This document shows positions 34,425 to 46,220 of a stretch of 53,332 nt of DNA, in pieces. The notes under the pieces were generated by a model. The model saw nothing but the letters and a program-made list of their open reading frames with translations. It did no database searches and was not told where the DNA came from. Made by a program: the position numbers and the translations under genes. Source of the DNA: Pseudolabrys sp. (lineage in GTDB: Bacteria; Pseudomonadota; Alphaproteobacteria; Rhizobiales; Xanthobacteraceae); NCBI GenBank assembly GCA_022841665.1, contig JALHRB010000021.1:1-53332 (forward strand), read 5' to 3'. Numbering within the stretch: position 1 is the first letter of the stretch; each line of letters opens with the position of its first letter.

Positions 34425-35381
34425 ATGACCCGCATCGTCTTCCTCGACCGCTCCACCATGGGCCCTTCGGTCACGCTCTCGAAGCCGTCGTTTGCGCACG
34501 AATGGATCGAGCACGACCGCACGCGGCCGGATCAGGTGGTCGAACGGCTCAAGGGCGCCCACATAGCGATTTGCAACAAGGTTCCAATCCGGCGCGATTC
34601 CATCGACCAATTGCCGGACCTCAAGATGATCTGCATTCCGGCGACGGGTTACGACGCCTTCGACATCGACGCCTGCAAGGAGCGCGGCATCGTCGTGTCG
34701 AACGTGCGCGGCTATGCCGTCAATACGGTCCCCGAACACGCGTTCGCATTGATCTTCGCGCTGCGCCGCGGTCTGGTCGGGTACCGGCAGGACGTGATCG
34801 ACGGCCGATGGCAGAAGGAAGCCCAGTTCTGCTTCTTCACGCATCCGATCAACGATCTGGCCGGATCGACGCTCGGTATTTTCGGCGAGGGCGCGCTCGG
34901 CCAGGGCGTCGCCCGAATCGGCCAGGCCCTCGGCATGCGCACGCTGTTCGCCGCGCATAAAGGGGTCTCAGGGCTCGGCCCGCTCTACACGCCGTTCGAC
35001 GAGGTGCTGGAAACCGCCGATGTCATCACGTTGCATTGCCCGTTGATGCCGGCCACGCGCAACATGATCGCCGCACCGGAATTCGCCAAGATGAAGAGAA
35101 AGCCGCTGTTGATCAATTGCGCGCGCGGCGGGCTGGTGAACGAAGCCGATCTCGTGGACGCACTCGACAAAGGCCAGATCGCCGGCGCAGGCTTTGATTG
35201 TCTGACCTCCGAGCCGCCTTTGCCCGACAATCCGCTTTTGAAAATCCTCGACCGCCCCAATGTGATCGTCACGCCGCACGTGGCGTGGGCCAGCAACGAG
35301 GCGATGCAGACGCTGTGGGATCAGGTTGTCCTGCACATTGAAAATTTTCATGCAGGCCGGCCAAGCAACCGGGTCGCCTGA
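34425..35381 (+). CDS. D-2-hydroxyacid dehydrogenase, glycerate/hydroxypyruvate type
   Basis: A 318-residue NAD(P)-dependent dehydrogenase of the D-isomer-specific family. The N-terminal catalytic domain has CIPATGYDAFD (about 70-80) and VNTVPEHAFALIF. The nucleotide loop is GIFGEGALGQGVA (151-163). The catalytic triad is Arg234 (NCARGGLV), Glu263 and His285 (TPHVAW). ATG 34425 is preferred to the TTG six codons earlier. It follows the aminotransferase by 87 bases and would reduce hydroxypyruvate to D-glycerate if that gene is an SGAT. Other 2-oxo acids, such as glyoxylate, are possible. Confidence 0.88.
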   Translation: MTRIVFLDRSTMGPSVTLSKPSFAHEWIEHDRTRPDQVVERLKGAHIAICNKVPIRRDSIDQLPDLKMICIPATGYDAFDIDACKERGIVVSNVRGYAVNTVPEHAFALIFALRRGLVGYRQDVIDGRWQKEAQFCFFTHPINDLAGSTLGIFGEGALGQGVARIGQALGMRTLFAAHKGVSGLGPLYTPFDEVLETADVITLHCPLMPATRNMIAAPEFAKMKRKPLLINCARGGLVNEADLVDALDKGQIAGAGFDCLTSEPPLPDNPLLKILDRPNVIVTPHVAWASNEAMQTLWDQVVLHIENFHAGRPSNRVA

Positions 35382-35442
35382 TGCGGGCGATATCCCGATA
35401 AGCGGGCACCGGGTTTCGGATAAGATCGGCGCGATGCTGATC
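35382..35442. repeat. Degenerate copy of the GCATGATC repeat family
   Basis: ATGCGGGCGATATCCCGATA, AGCGGGCACCGGGTTTCGGA, TAAGATCGGCGCGATGC. It keeps the order of the 12161 element but its arms no longer match perfectly. It fills the gap between the operon and the extensin-like gene. Confidence 0.5.
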
Positions 35443-35463
35443 GACGCAGCGGTCTAGCGCGGC

Positions 35464-36885
35464 TCAGTAATTCTTCGACAGCCTGTCCTCGAGCGGCGGC
35501 GCCTTGCGCGAAGGCGCAGAGCCGCCGCCGAACCAGCCCGAGAGCCAACCGCCGCCGCTCCTCGTTGCCGGCGCCTCCGGCTCCGGAATCGAGCCGGTGA
35601 CTTCCTCGCTGTCCTCATCGGCGACATAGCCGTCCTCGCCGGCGCGCGCTTCCGGCAGCGAGTGGATCAGGCCGCCGATGGTGATTAGCTTGCCCGGTTT
35701 GCCGATCGAGCCGGTGACGTCGCGGCGGCCGTCCTGCCGGCTGGCGTAGACGGCGCGTGCGCGCGCCGCCACTTCCTCGCCGGGAATGGCCTGCGGCCGG
35801 CACGGCCGCCGTCCGCTCGCGCGTCGCATCAGGTCGACGTGGATGTGATTGTAATGCGCGGCGTTATAGCCGGGCGCCAGCACGGTGTTGAACGTGTCGC
35901 AGGCGGCAAGCTGCACATCGTGCAGGAAGCCCTGCTCTTCCGGCGTGCCGCGCCAGCCTTTCATCACCGAGATGTGGCGGCCGTCGGCGAGCGTGAAGCC
36001 GGCGATGTCGAGCGCGTTGCCGAAGGCGTGCTCGGAGATGTGCTTGGTGCCGGCGCCGACCATGCCGCGGCAGGAATAGGCCGAGATCTGCTTGATCTCG
36101 GTGACCGGCGCGCCGAACCAGCGCAGGGCGGCGGGCTGCACGCCCTCGGCCACCCAGCGGTCGAGCGCGGAGACGATCGGGCAGGCAAGCGTCGCCGCCG
36201 GCGTCAGCACGGCCGGGCCGGCCGCCACGGTTTTGCCCATCGGCCCGAGCCGCGGCAACTCGCGTTGCTGTTGTGGCGGCTGATAGACCGGCGCGTTGTA
36301 GGCCCCGCGCACGGGCGGCGCCGATGCGCGGTTGCGCGGCAATTCGGCGTCGTCGGGAATGTCGTCTGCCTCGGGCTCGGCCACGCCCGGCGGGCGGATC
36401 GACATCGGCGCGCCGGCAGGGCCTGTCGACTGCACCGGATCGATCGCCGGCGCGCCGGGCACCCAGCGCATCGGCGGATTCTGCGCGGGCACGGCGCGCA
36501 CCGGCTGCATCGGCGCCGTCTCGATCGCGGGCCGCGGCGGCGCGCCATAGTTTGGCGTGCTTGCCGGCCAGCGCGGCATCTGCGCGGCGGAGCCGTTCGG
36601 GATTGCGCCCGGCGGCCGCAGCTCTTCGGCGTAGCCGAGCGCGGCCGTGTCGCCGAGCGCCGCGACCTTGAGCGGGAAGTTGGCGCCGCAGACGCCGGGC
36701 CCCTCGATCGGCTCGATCTGCACCTTGGCCTGGCTGAGCTTGACCGCGCCGGACTTAAGACAATTCACCTCGGCCTGCTGGCGCCAGGCCGCGCGCTCGG
36801 CATAGTGCATGAAGCTGCGCCCGCAGCCTGCGACCGCCAGCAACAGCACCAAGCCTGCGAGGGAAAAACGCGCACCGCCCGTCAT
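35464..36885 (-). CDS. Extensin-like lipoprotein (ExtC domain)
   Basis: A 473-residue exported lipoprotein with a lipobox in LLLAVAGCGRS. The first part (ERAAWRQQAEVNCLKSGAVK, CGANFPLKVAAL) and the long Pro/Ala-rich middle lead to the extensin-like C-terminal domain (about 240-380). This has CPIVSALDRWVAEGVQPAAL, YSCRGMVGAGTKHISEHAFG, LDIAGFTLADGRHISV and HYNHIHVDLM, where conserved Asp and His residues recall the D,D-carboxypeptidase/Hedgehog fold (VanY-like). A Pro/Gly/Glu-rich tail follows. The ATG at 36885 is chosen over a TTG. It may act on the cell wall; no activity has been shown. Confidence 0.85.
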   Translation of the reverse strand: MTGGARFSLAGLVLLLAVAGCGRSFMHYAERAAWRQQAEVNCLKSGAVKLSQAKVQIEPIEGPGVCGANFPLKVAALGDTAALGYAEELRPPGAIPNGSAAQMPRWPASTPNYGAPPRPAIETAPMQPVRAVPAQNPPMRWVPGAPAIDPVQSTGPAGAPMSIRPPGVAEPEADDIPDDAELPRNRASAPPVRGAYNAPVYQPPQQQRELPRLGPMGKTVAAGPAVLTPAATLACPIVSALDRWVAEGVQPAALRWFGAPVTEIKQISAYSCRGMVGAGTKHISEHAFGNALDIAGFTLADGRHISVMKGWRGTPEEQGFLHDVQLAACDTFNTVLAPGYNAAHYNHIHVDLMRRASGRRPCRPQAIPGEEVAARARAVYASRQDGRRDVTGSIGKPGKLITIGGLIHSLPEARAGEDGYVADEDSEEVTGSIPEPEAPATRSGGGWLSGWFGGGSAPSRKAPPLEDRLSKNY

Positions 36886-37049
36886 ACTGGGCAAAATGCG
36901 AGCGGTATCTTTAACGAGGCATCAACGCTGGCGGTGCGGACTTTGTTATGGATAAGGAACCGTTGACGGCCCCTGCCCGCCTTGCCCGCGGACGCCCGTT
37001 CGGCTCACATCGCGCCCGGGGGATTTCGGCTGGCGGGGCGGGAACAGCA

Positions 37050-37283
37050 ATGGAAAGCGTAATCAAGTTCATCTTCCCGGTGATCATCACCGGGATCATC
37101 GTGTTCGTCGTCAGCGCGGTGGTGACCTTCGCCAATATCGGCGCGCACCCGGACTTCGTGGCGCGCTGGCTCAAGGCCTTCCTGGTCGGCTGGCCGGTGG
37201 CGGCCGTGACCGCCCACCTCGCCATCCCCTATGCCCGCCGGATGGCCGCCGCGGTCGAGCGGCGCATCGGCGGGCAACCTTGA
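37050..37283 (+). CDS. DUF2798 small membrane protein
   Basis: A 77-residue protein with two membrane helices (IKFIFPVIITGIIVFVVSAV and FLVGWPVAAVTAHLAIPYA) separated by a short polar loop, and a basic tail. This is the DUF2798 pattern. GGGGCGGGAACAGC precedes the ATG. A longer in-frame opening at 36948 adds a 34-residue arginine-rich stretch not expected in the family. Divergent from the extensin-like gene and convergent with the binding-protein gene. Confidence 0.8.
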   Translation: MESVIKFIFPVIITGIIVFVVSAVVTFANIGAHPDFVARWLKAFLVGWPVAAVTAHLAIPYARRMAAAVERRIGGQP

Positions 37284-37286
37284 GGC

Positions 37287-38267
37287 TTACTGCGCGGCCT
37301 TCAGGCCCAGCACGTCACCGATCCGCTTGACCGTCACGCGCTGTTCTTTGATGTCGGCGGCCAGCTCCGCCGAGTTGCCGGGGTTGACCACCTGCCCCGT
37401 TTGCGTGAGCCGCGCGGTGACCGCCGGGTCGGCGATCGCCTCGCGCAGGTCGGCGGCAATACGGTCGCGCGCGGCCTGCGACAGGCTGGGCGGGCCGAAC
37501 AGGCCGGTGAGGCCGTCCATGGTCATCGCCTTGAAGCCGGCCGCCTCGGCGGTCTGCGCGTCCGGCAGTTGCGGCGCCGGCTTGGTGTTGGTCAACGCCA
37601 GCATCTTGATCTTGCCGGACTGGATGTGCGGCCGCAGGATCGCGTAGGCGCCGACATAGGCGTGCACGCGCCCTTCGGCGAGATCGGTAACGGCCTGTAC
37701 CGTGTCGCGATACGGCACGCGCGACATGTTCAGGTTCTCCGTCTTCAGAAACGAGGCGAACAGGAGATCGTTGGCGCCGGTGGCCGACGCGTAGTTCAGC
37801 TTGCCGGGTTCGGCGCGCACCTTGGCGACGAACTCTTTCATATTGTTGACGCCGAGCGAGACCGGCACGCCGAGGCCGATGATGGTGTTGGTGGCGCGCG
37901 CGGCCGGGATCAGATCCTCGATCTTGTAGGGCAGCTTCTCATGCAGCAGCGGATGCGCCGTGAACATCGAAGCGGGCGCGAACAGCAGCACGTGGTCGTC
38001 GTTGCCGCTGATCACCGCGGTGATGGCGACAAAGGCGTCGCCGCCCGGGCGGTTTTCGACCACGACCGGCTGGCCCCATTTCGCCGACAGTTTGTCGGCG
38101 AGCATCCGTGCGGTGATGTCGACGCCGGCGCCCGGCCCGATCGGCAGGATGAATTTCACCGAGCGCGACGGCCAGGCCTGTGCCTGCGCCGGCAGCGGCG
38201 CCCAGCTCAGCGCTAGCATTGCGGCGGCGGCGAGAGCAGCGAACGCGGACGAGATGAATCGGGACAT
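37287..38267 (-). CDS. Bug-family (TctC-type) periplasmic binding protein
   Basis: A 326-residue substrate-binding protein of tripartite tricarboxylate transport. The signal peptide ends near PAQAQA, the family opening is WPSRSVKFILPIGPGAGVD, and VVENRPGGDAFVA and YASATGANDLLFASFLKTE are further markers. The conserved Asp and the GL-type ligand loop are present. No TctA or TctB membrane gene is adjacent, so it is an orphan receptor, as is common where these proteins have multiplied. Another member is at 48713. Ligand unknown. Confidence 0.9.
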   Translation of the reverse strand: MSRFISSAFAALAAAAMLALSWAPLPAQAQAWPSRSVKFILPIGPGAGVDITARMLADKLSAKWGQPVVVENRPGGDAFVAITAVISGNDDHVLLFAPASMFTAHPLLHEKLPYKIEDLIPAARATNTIIGLGVPVSLGVNNMKEFVAKVRAEPGKLNYASATGANDLLFASFLKTENLNMSRVPYRDTVQAVTDLAEGRVHAYVGAYAILRPHIQSGKIKMLALTNTKPAPQLPDAQTAEAAGFKAMTMDGLTGLFGPPSLSQAARDRIAADLREAIADPAVTARLTQTGQVVNPGNSAELAADIKEQRVTVKRIGDVLGLKAAQ

Positions 38268-38713
38268 GATTTCTCCAAGGGATCGATGACGATGGCTTGG
38301 CCCGGGCGAAATCCGCCGGCGGGGCTTGCCTTTTCTTGGCAGACCGCATGAATAAATTCAATACAGGCGGTGGCGGGCAACCGGCCATGTGCGCCTGTGT
38401 CACGCGTCGTGCAGCGCACAACGTCCCGGACGCGTATGCATTATTGCGAAGGCTGCCGTTTTGCGCGCCGTCCGGTCGCGGTTAGGGCGGCCGTTTCGAC
38501 TCTATTGGCGGCCCTTCCCGCACTGCACCGGAGTTCTGCACCGCGGCAGGTCGCGGCAGACGAAGCCTTTGTCGCGCACGATCAAGCGCTTGCCGCCGCC
38601 ATGACGGCGGCGCATGACTTCGCATGCGAATTTTGCTTGCCGCGCGGGTTCCATGCTTCGGCGCAGGCCCGCCCTGTGCTAGGCATGATCATCTCAGAGA
38701 GGGAGGCACTGCC
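38268..38713. other. Intergenic region of about 445 bases; no gene recognised
   Basis: Between the binding-protein start and the small membrane protein start. A palindromic GCCGCCGCCATGACGGCGGC lies near 38590, a CGCATGCG site near 38623, and short out-of-family open frames cross it. Nothing else is convincing; it presumably holds both promoters. Confidence 0.5.
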
Positions 38714-38797
38714 GTGGACCTTTCCTTGAGAATGAATGTGCTCGCTGTGTGCGCCGTGTTCACGTTCGTCGGCGCAATCTTGCTGGGGGCATTCTAG
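38714..38797 (+). CDS. 27-residue single-helix membrane protein
   Basis: A short frame too small for ordinary gene finding. It starts at GTG with GGGAGG eight bases upstream and reads MDLSLRMNVLAVCAVFTFVG then AILLGAF, one membrane helix with a short charged start. A perfect 10-bp-stem terminator follows 58 bases after the stop. I recall similar tiny proteins in Bradyrhizobium genomes, from memory only. Function unknown. Confidence 0.6.
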   Translation: MDLSLRMNVLAVCAVFTFVGAILLGAF

Positions 38798-38855
38798 AAG
38801 GCCGACGACGAGGCCCACCATAAACCGCCGGTGTGAAACCGGCCGAAGTTTCGGG

Positions 38856-38892
38856 CACCGGAGAGCGACAAGCTCTCCGGTGTTTTGTTTTT
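38856..38892 (+). terminator. Strong rho-independent terminator
   Basis: CACCGGAGAG (38856-38865) and CTCTCCGGTG (38873-38882) make a perfect 10-bp stem with a 7-base loop and a T-rich tail (TTTTGTTTTT). It ends the transcript of the 27-residue protein. Confidence 0.92.
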
Positions 38893-38915
38893 CTCGTGCC
38901 CGGTCTGCTCGAGAC

Positions 38916-39442
38916 CTACGTGACGTTGAACGGGAAACAACCTCGGTCGAGGTACTTTCCGACGTCGTGGTAGCTCAACTGCATCAGGCAGCTGTTGCCG
39001 AGATAGACGGTCTTCTCGACCGTCGCCGGCACCTTGATCGAGAAGCTCAGCGTCGTGCTGGCGCCCGGCGCGAGCGTCGCGCCGAAGAACGGCGGCTGCG
39101 TCGACGGGGAAAGCGCGGATCGACGTTGATCAGGAAGGTGCCGACCACCGGATCGACGTTCCCGGAGCCGACCCAGACATGCACATAGAGGTTGCCTGCT
39201 GAAACCGGGTCCGGGTTTTGGATACCGATGCTGTAGGTGAACGTTCCTCCCGGAGTCGTGCCGCTCCAGCCTTGCGACACGACCATCGGTGAATTGACGC
39301 GCTTGAGCTTCGCCGCGATTTCCTCCGGCTTGAGCGCGGTGAAGTGCTCATCTTTGTCCTCGCGCTCGCGCTTGTGCTTGGCGATGGCGTCCTGAACCTT
39401 CTTGGTCTGCTCCTTGATTTGTGCAGCGGTCAGCTTTGGCAT
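38916..39442 (-). pseudogene. Hypothetical protein gene with a one-base frameshift
   Basis: The start ATG 39442 gives MPKLTAAQIKEQTKKVQDAI, a helical charged head, then a beta-rich domain (WSGTTPGGTFTYSIGIQNPD, YVHVWVGSGNVDPVVGTFL) to DPRF. There the frame breaks: the remaining domain is read in another frame (TQPPFFGATLAPGAS, LSFSIKVPATVEKTVYLGN, then MQLSYHDVGKYLDRGCFPF) to a stop at 38916. The total is 527 bases; adding one base gives 176 codons. The break lies at a run of AAA next to GGGG (39106-39112). The intact protein would be about 175 residues with one CARDB-like or pilus-like beta domain. It is either a real loss or a homopolymer sequencing error. Confidence 0.75.
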
Positions 39443-39606
39443 TGTTTGTACTCCCCTCCATCCTCCCATTTGCGCCCGCAAATGGTGACCCGATGGGGAA
39501 TACCTATAGTCGATATTCACGTTATTTACAACTTTAGGATGTATATTCAGTTTTCCAGGATTTCCCCCCCGATCCGGCGGCGGTCGGGCGTTCGGAGCAG
39601 CCGGAT

Positions 39607-43341
<3,735 letters not shown>

Positions 43342-43367
43342 TGACTGGCCACTTGCTCAGGCGCGTT

Positions 43368-43390
43368 CCCTCTCCCCGTTGGGGAGAGGG
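43368..43390. repeat. Perfect hairpin in the metF-metH gap
   Basis: CCCTCTCCCC and GGGGAGAGGG are exact 10-bp arms around GTT. No T run follows, so it is not an evident terminator. It is adjacent to the repeat at 43403. Confidence 0.8.
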
Positions 43391-43402
43391 ACAAACAAAT
43401 TC

Positions 43403-43504
43403 GTCATTCCGGGGCGCCGCGCGGCGGCGAACCCGGAATCCATAGCCCGCAGCGCTGCGGAGTATGGATTCCGGGCCCGGCGCTTCGCGCCGTCCCGGAA
43501 TGAC
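43403..43504. repeat. Palindromic repeat, GTCATTCCGGGGCG...CGTCCCGGAATGAC family, copy 2
   Basis: Same arms as the copy at 15495-15589 (GTCATTCCGGG/CCCGGAATGAC; AACCCGGAATCCA/TGGATTCCGGGC) with another centre. It lies between metF and metH. Confidence 0.87.
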
Positions 43505-43517
43505 GGGGTAATGATCA

Positions 43518-44426
43518 TCACGCCGCCTCCTGCGTCGCCGGTCTCAGGCCCAGCAGGTGGCAGATCGCGTAGACGAGGTCGGCGCGGTTCATGGTGTAGA
43601 AATGGAAATTGGTGACACCGCGGTCGACCAGGTCGATCACCTGCTCGGCCGCCACCGCCGCCGCGATCAGCTTGCGCGTGGCCGGATCGTCGTCGAGCCC
43701 GTGGAAGCGTTCGGCGATCCAGGCCGGCACCGAGGCGCCCGCCCGCTTGGCGAAATTGGTCGCCGCCTTGAAGTTCTGCACCGGCAGGATGCCCGGCACG
43801 ATCGGGATGTCGATGCCGCGCGCGCGCACGCGGTCGAGGTAGCGGAAGTAGAGATCGTTCTCGAAGAAGAACTGCGTGATGGCGCGCGAGGCGCCGGCAT
43901 CGACCTTGGCCTTGAGCATGTCGATGTCGGCCTCGACCGTCGGCGACTCCGGGTGCTTCTCCGGATAAGCCGACACCGAGACGTCAAAATCCGGCGCGAT
44001 GCGCTTGATGCCTTCCACCAGCTTAGCGGAGGTCTCGTATCCGCCCGGATGCGCCGCATATTTCTCACCGGCGCCCGCCATCGGGTCGCCGCGCAACGCC
44101 ACGATGTGGCGCACGCCGGCCGCGTGATAGCCGCGCACGATGTCGTCGATCTCGCCGCGCGTGGCGGCGACGCATGTGAGATGCGCGGCCGGCGTCAGCG
44201 CGGTCTCGCTCAGAATGCGTTTCACCGTCGCGTGCGTGCGCTCGCGCGTGGAGCCGCCGGCGCCGTAGGTGACCGAGACGAAACTGGGCGCGAGCGGGGC
44301 GAGCCGCTCGATCGATTCCCACAGCACCCTCTCCATCGCCTCGTCCTTGGGCGGGAAGAACTCGAACGACACCGCGATGCGGCGTCCGTCGCCGCGCTGG
44401 AAACGGCTGGCGCGCGTATCCGTCAT
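43518..44426 (-). CDS. metF: Methylenetetrahydrofolate reductase [NAD(P)H]
   Basis: Makes 5-methyltetrahydrofolate for MetH. The TIM-barrel FAD protein has VSFEFFPPKDEAMERVLW, SVTYGAGGSTRERT, AHLTCVAATRGEI and LRGDPMAGAGEKY. The late blocks are ITQFFFENDLYFRYLDRVRA and VNHFY-like TNFHFYTMNRADLV. The real start is ATG 44426, one base overlapping the sahR-type gene's stop (TGATG), so they are coupled. Length is 302 residues. metH is the next gene on the strand. Confidence 0.96.
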   Translation of the reverse strand: MTDTRASRFQRGDGRRIAVSFEFFPPKDEAMERVLWESIERLAPLAPSFVSVTYGAGGSTRERTHATVKRILSETALTPAAHLTCVAATRGEIDDIVRGYHAAGVRHIVALRGDPMAGAGEKYAAHPGGYETSAKLVEGIKRIAPDFDVSVSAYPEKHPESPTVEADIDMLKAKVDAGASRAITQFFFENDLYFRYLDRVRARGIDIPIVPGILPVQNFKAATNFAKRAGASVPAWIAERFHGLDDDPATRKLIAAAVAAEQVIDLVDRGVTNFHFYTMNRADLVYAICHLLGLRPATQEAA

Positions 44427-45433
44427 CACGCCACCTCGCGCCGCGACGGCTGCACCATCAGCGCGCGCGCGTCGCGCGCCAGCCACAGCGACACCGCGAT
44501 CTTGCCGTCGGAGCCGGGCTCCGGCTTGAGCGACTTGTGCAACACCGGCTCGAGGCCGGCGGCCTGCATCCACTGCGTCACCGTCTCCGGCGCAAAACCA
44601 AGGCGGCGATGCGCGAACTGCTCGCGCAGGAATTCCTGCTCGTGCGGCGCGAAGTCCACCACCAGCAGCCGCCCGCCCGGCCGCAGCACGCGCGCGGCCT
44701 CGCGGATGGCGCGGCCACCGTCGTCGAGAAAGTGCAGCACCTGGTGCAGGATCACCACGTCGAAGGCGTCGTCGGCGATCGGCAAGTCATAGAGGTCGCC
44801 CTGCCGCACGCTGCAGTTCTTGAGGCCTGCGCGCTCGAGCCGGTCACGCGCCAAGAGCAGCATGTCGAGCGAGAGGTCGAGGCCGAGCCCGCGCTCGATC
44901 TCTTTGCCGAACAATTCGAGCATGCGGCCGGTGCCGGTGCCGAGATCGAGCAGCGAACGAAACGGCTTGTCGGCCAGCGCGGCGCGGATGGCGTCCTCCA
45001 CCGCGGCGTCGGCCACATGCAGCTTGCGGATGCGGTCCCACTCCGCCGCGTGCGCACGAAAATAGGCCTGCGCGGCGGCCGCGCGCGCCGCGCGCACCGA
45101 AGCGAGCCGCTCGCGGTCGCGCGCGATGGTCTGATCGGCGGGATTGAGCTTGTCGAGCAGCGCGCGCGCCACGTCGGCGCCGCCGCCATGCTCTGCCAGC
45201 CGGAAGAAGGCCCAGGTGCCCTCGCGAAAGCGCTCGATCAAGCCGGCCTCGACCAGCAGCTTAAGATGCCGGGAAATGCGCGGCTGCGACTGCCGCAAAA
45301 TGTCGGTGAGGTCGGAAACGGTCAGCTCGGCCTCGGCCAGCAGCGCCAACACGCGCAGCCGCGTCTCCTCGCCGGCCGCCTTGAGCGCCGCGTTGAGAGC
45401 CTCGAAACCGAGCCGGCCGCCGGGTGTCGCCAT
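44426..45433 (-). CDS. sahR: SahR-type ArsR family regulator fused to a SAM-dependent methyltransferase domain
   Basis: A 335-residue fusion. The ArsR winged helix is at about 15-90 (EETRLRVLALLAEAELTVSD, ILRQSQPRISRHLKLLVEAG). The methyltransferase-fold domain is at about 155-265 with LLDLGTGTGRMLELFG, then VILHQVLHFLDDGG and VLRPGGRLLVVDF. In Proteobacteria this architecture next to metF/metH is SahR, an S-adenosylhomocysteine-responsive regulator of the methionine cycle. The methyltransferase domain is thought to be the ligand sensor rather than an enzyme. A perfect 18-bp palindrome lies just upstream. Naming rests on architecture, neighbours and operator together. Confidence 0.85.
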   Translation of the reverse strand: MATPGGRLGFEALNAALKAAGEETRLRVLALLAEAELTVSDLTDILRQSQPRISRHLKLLVEAGLIERFREGTWAFFRLAEHGGGADVARALLDKLNPADQTIARDRERLASVRAARAAAAQAYFRAHAAEWDRIRKLHVADAAVEDAIRAALADKPFRSLLDLGTGTGRMLELFGKEIERGLGLDLSLDMLLLARDRLERAGLKNCSVRQGDLYDLPIADDAFDVVILHQVLHFLDDGGRAIREAARVLRPGGRLLVVDFAPHEQEFLREQFAHRRLGFAPETVTQWMQAAGLEPVLHKSLKPEPGSDGKIAVSLWLARDARALMVQPSRREVA

Positions 45434-45472
45434 AAGCGCCTGATGCCGCCCCTCATGGGCGGGTTCCCACTA

Positions 45473-45490
45473 TATAAAGATATCTTTATA
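45473..45490. promoter_or_regulatory. 18-bp perfect palindrome, candidate SahR operator
   Basis: TATAAAGATATCTTTATA is completely self-complementary and sits 40 bases before the sahR start on an AT-rich segment. SahR operators are described as palindromes with a central GATATC core, so this fits autoregulation and control of metF-metH. Confidence 0.75.
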
Positions 45491-45647
45491 CGTTGAAACC
45501 GCATCCCGCAAGGCCATAATCCGGGCCGCTGGGGAGGTGGTTACCCGTTCCTGAAGCGCGGCAAGACGCTTCCGTTGCGCCGTTCCCGGCCTGTATTGCT
45601 ACTGTTCTTCCCTGAAAGCGCGACTTAGTCGCGGTAAGGAACTTGCG

Positions 45648-46145
45648 ATGAACGTGGACAAAGACTTCGGCATCCGCCCCGGCGAAAAGACGGTCGATCT
45701 GCCGACCGCGCCGGACGCCGGGGTCTATTTCATCGGCCGCATCCATACGCCCTGGAAGACCCGCAAAGCCTGCCCCAAGAACGCGCGCGGCTCGGACGCG
45801 GTCTGCACGGTCGAGCTCGACCCGCGCTATGCCGAAGGGCTTAAGAACGTCGAGAGCTGCAGCCACCTGGTGCTGCTCTATTGGATGGACAAGGCGCCGC
45901 GCAATCTGGCGGTGCAGGTGCCGGGCGACTACGGGGTGCAGCGCGGCACATTTTCCATCCGCTCGCCGGCGCGCCCCAATCCGATCGCCATGAGCGTGGT
46001 GAAGCTCGTGAAGGTCGAGGGCAACAAGCTCTCGGTGGTCGGGCTCGATTGCCTCGACGGCACGCCATTGGTGGACGTGAAGCCCTATTTCGCCTCCACC
46101 GACAGCGTTCCTGACGCGGTCGTCGGCTGGCATAAAAAAGGATGA
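45648..46145 (+). CDS. trmO: tRNA (N6-threonylcarbamoyladenosine(37)-N6)-methyltransferase
   Basis: A 165-residue TsaA/TrmO-family protein that methylates t6A37 of some threonine tRNAs. Family blocks are GVYFIGRIHTPWKTRKACPK, ELDPRYAEGLKNVESCSHLV, YWMDKAPRN, TFSIRSPARPNPIAMSVVKL and LDGTPLVDVKPY. The first 20 residues form a polar head and the single barrel domain makes up the rest; the C-terminal extension of the E. coli enzyme is absent. GGTAAGGAACTTGCG precedes the ATG. It is divergent from the sahR operon. Confidence 0.9.
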   Translation: MNVDKDFGIRPGEKTVDLPTAPDAGVYFIGRIHTPWKTRKACPKNARGSDAVCTVELDPRYAEGLKNVESCSHLVLLYWMDKAPRNLAVQVPGDYGVQRGTFSIRSPARPNPIAMSVVKLVKVEGNKLSVVGLDCLDGTPLVDVKPYFASTDSVPDAVVGWHKKG

Positions 46146-46220
46146 ATTCCAGGGCCCCTCTCAACGCGCTTAAAGCCTTGTTGTTCCAGCCCTTTCGCTC
46201 AATTGAGAAAGACGTGACCG

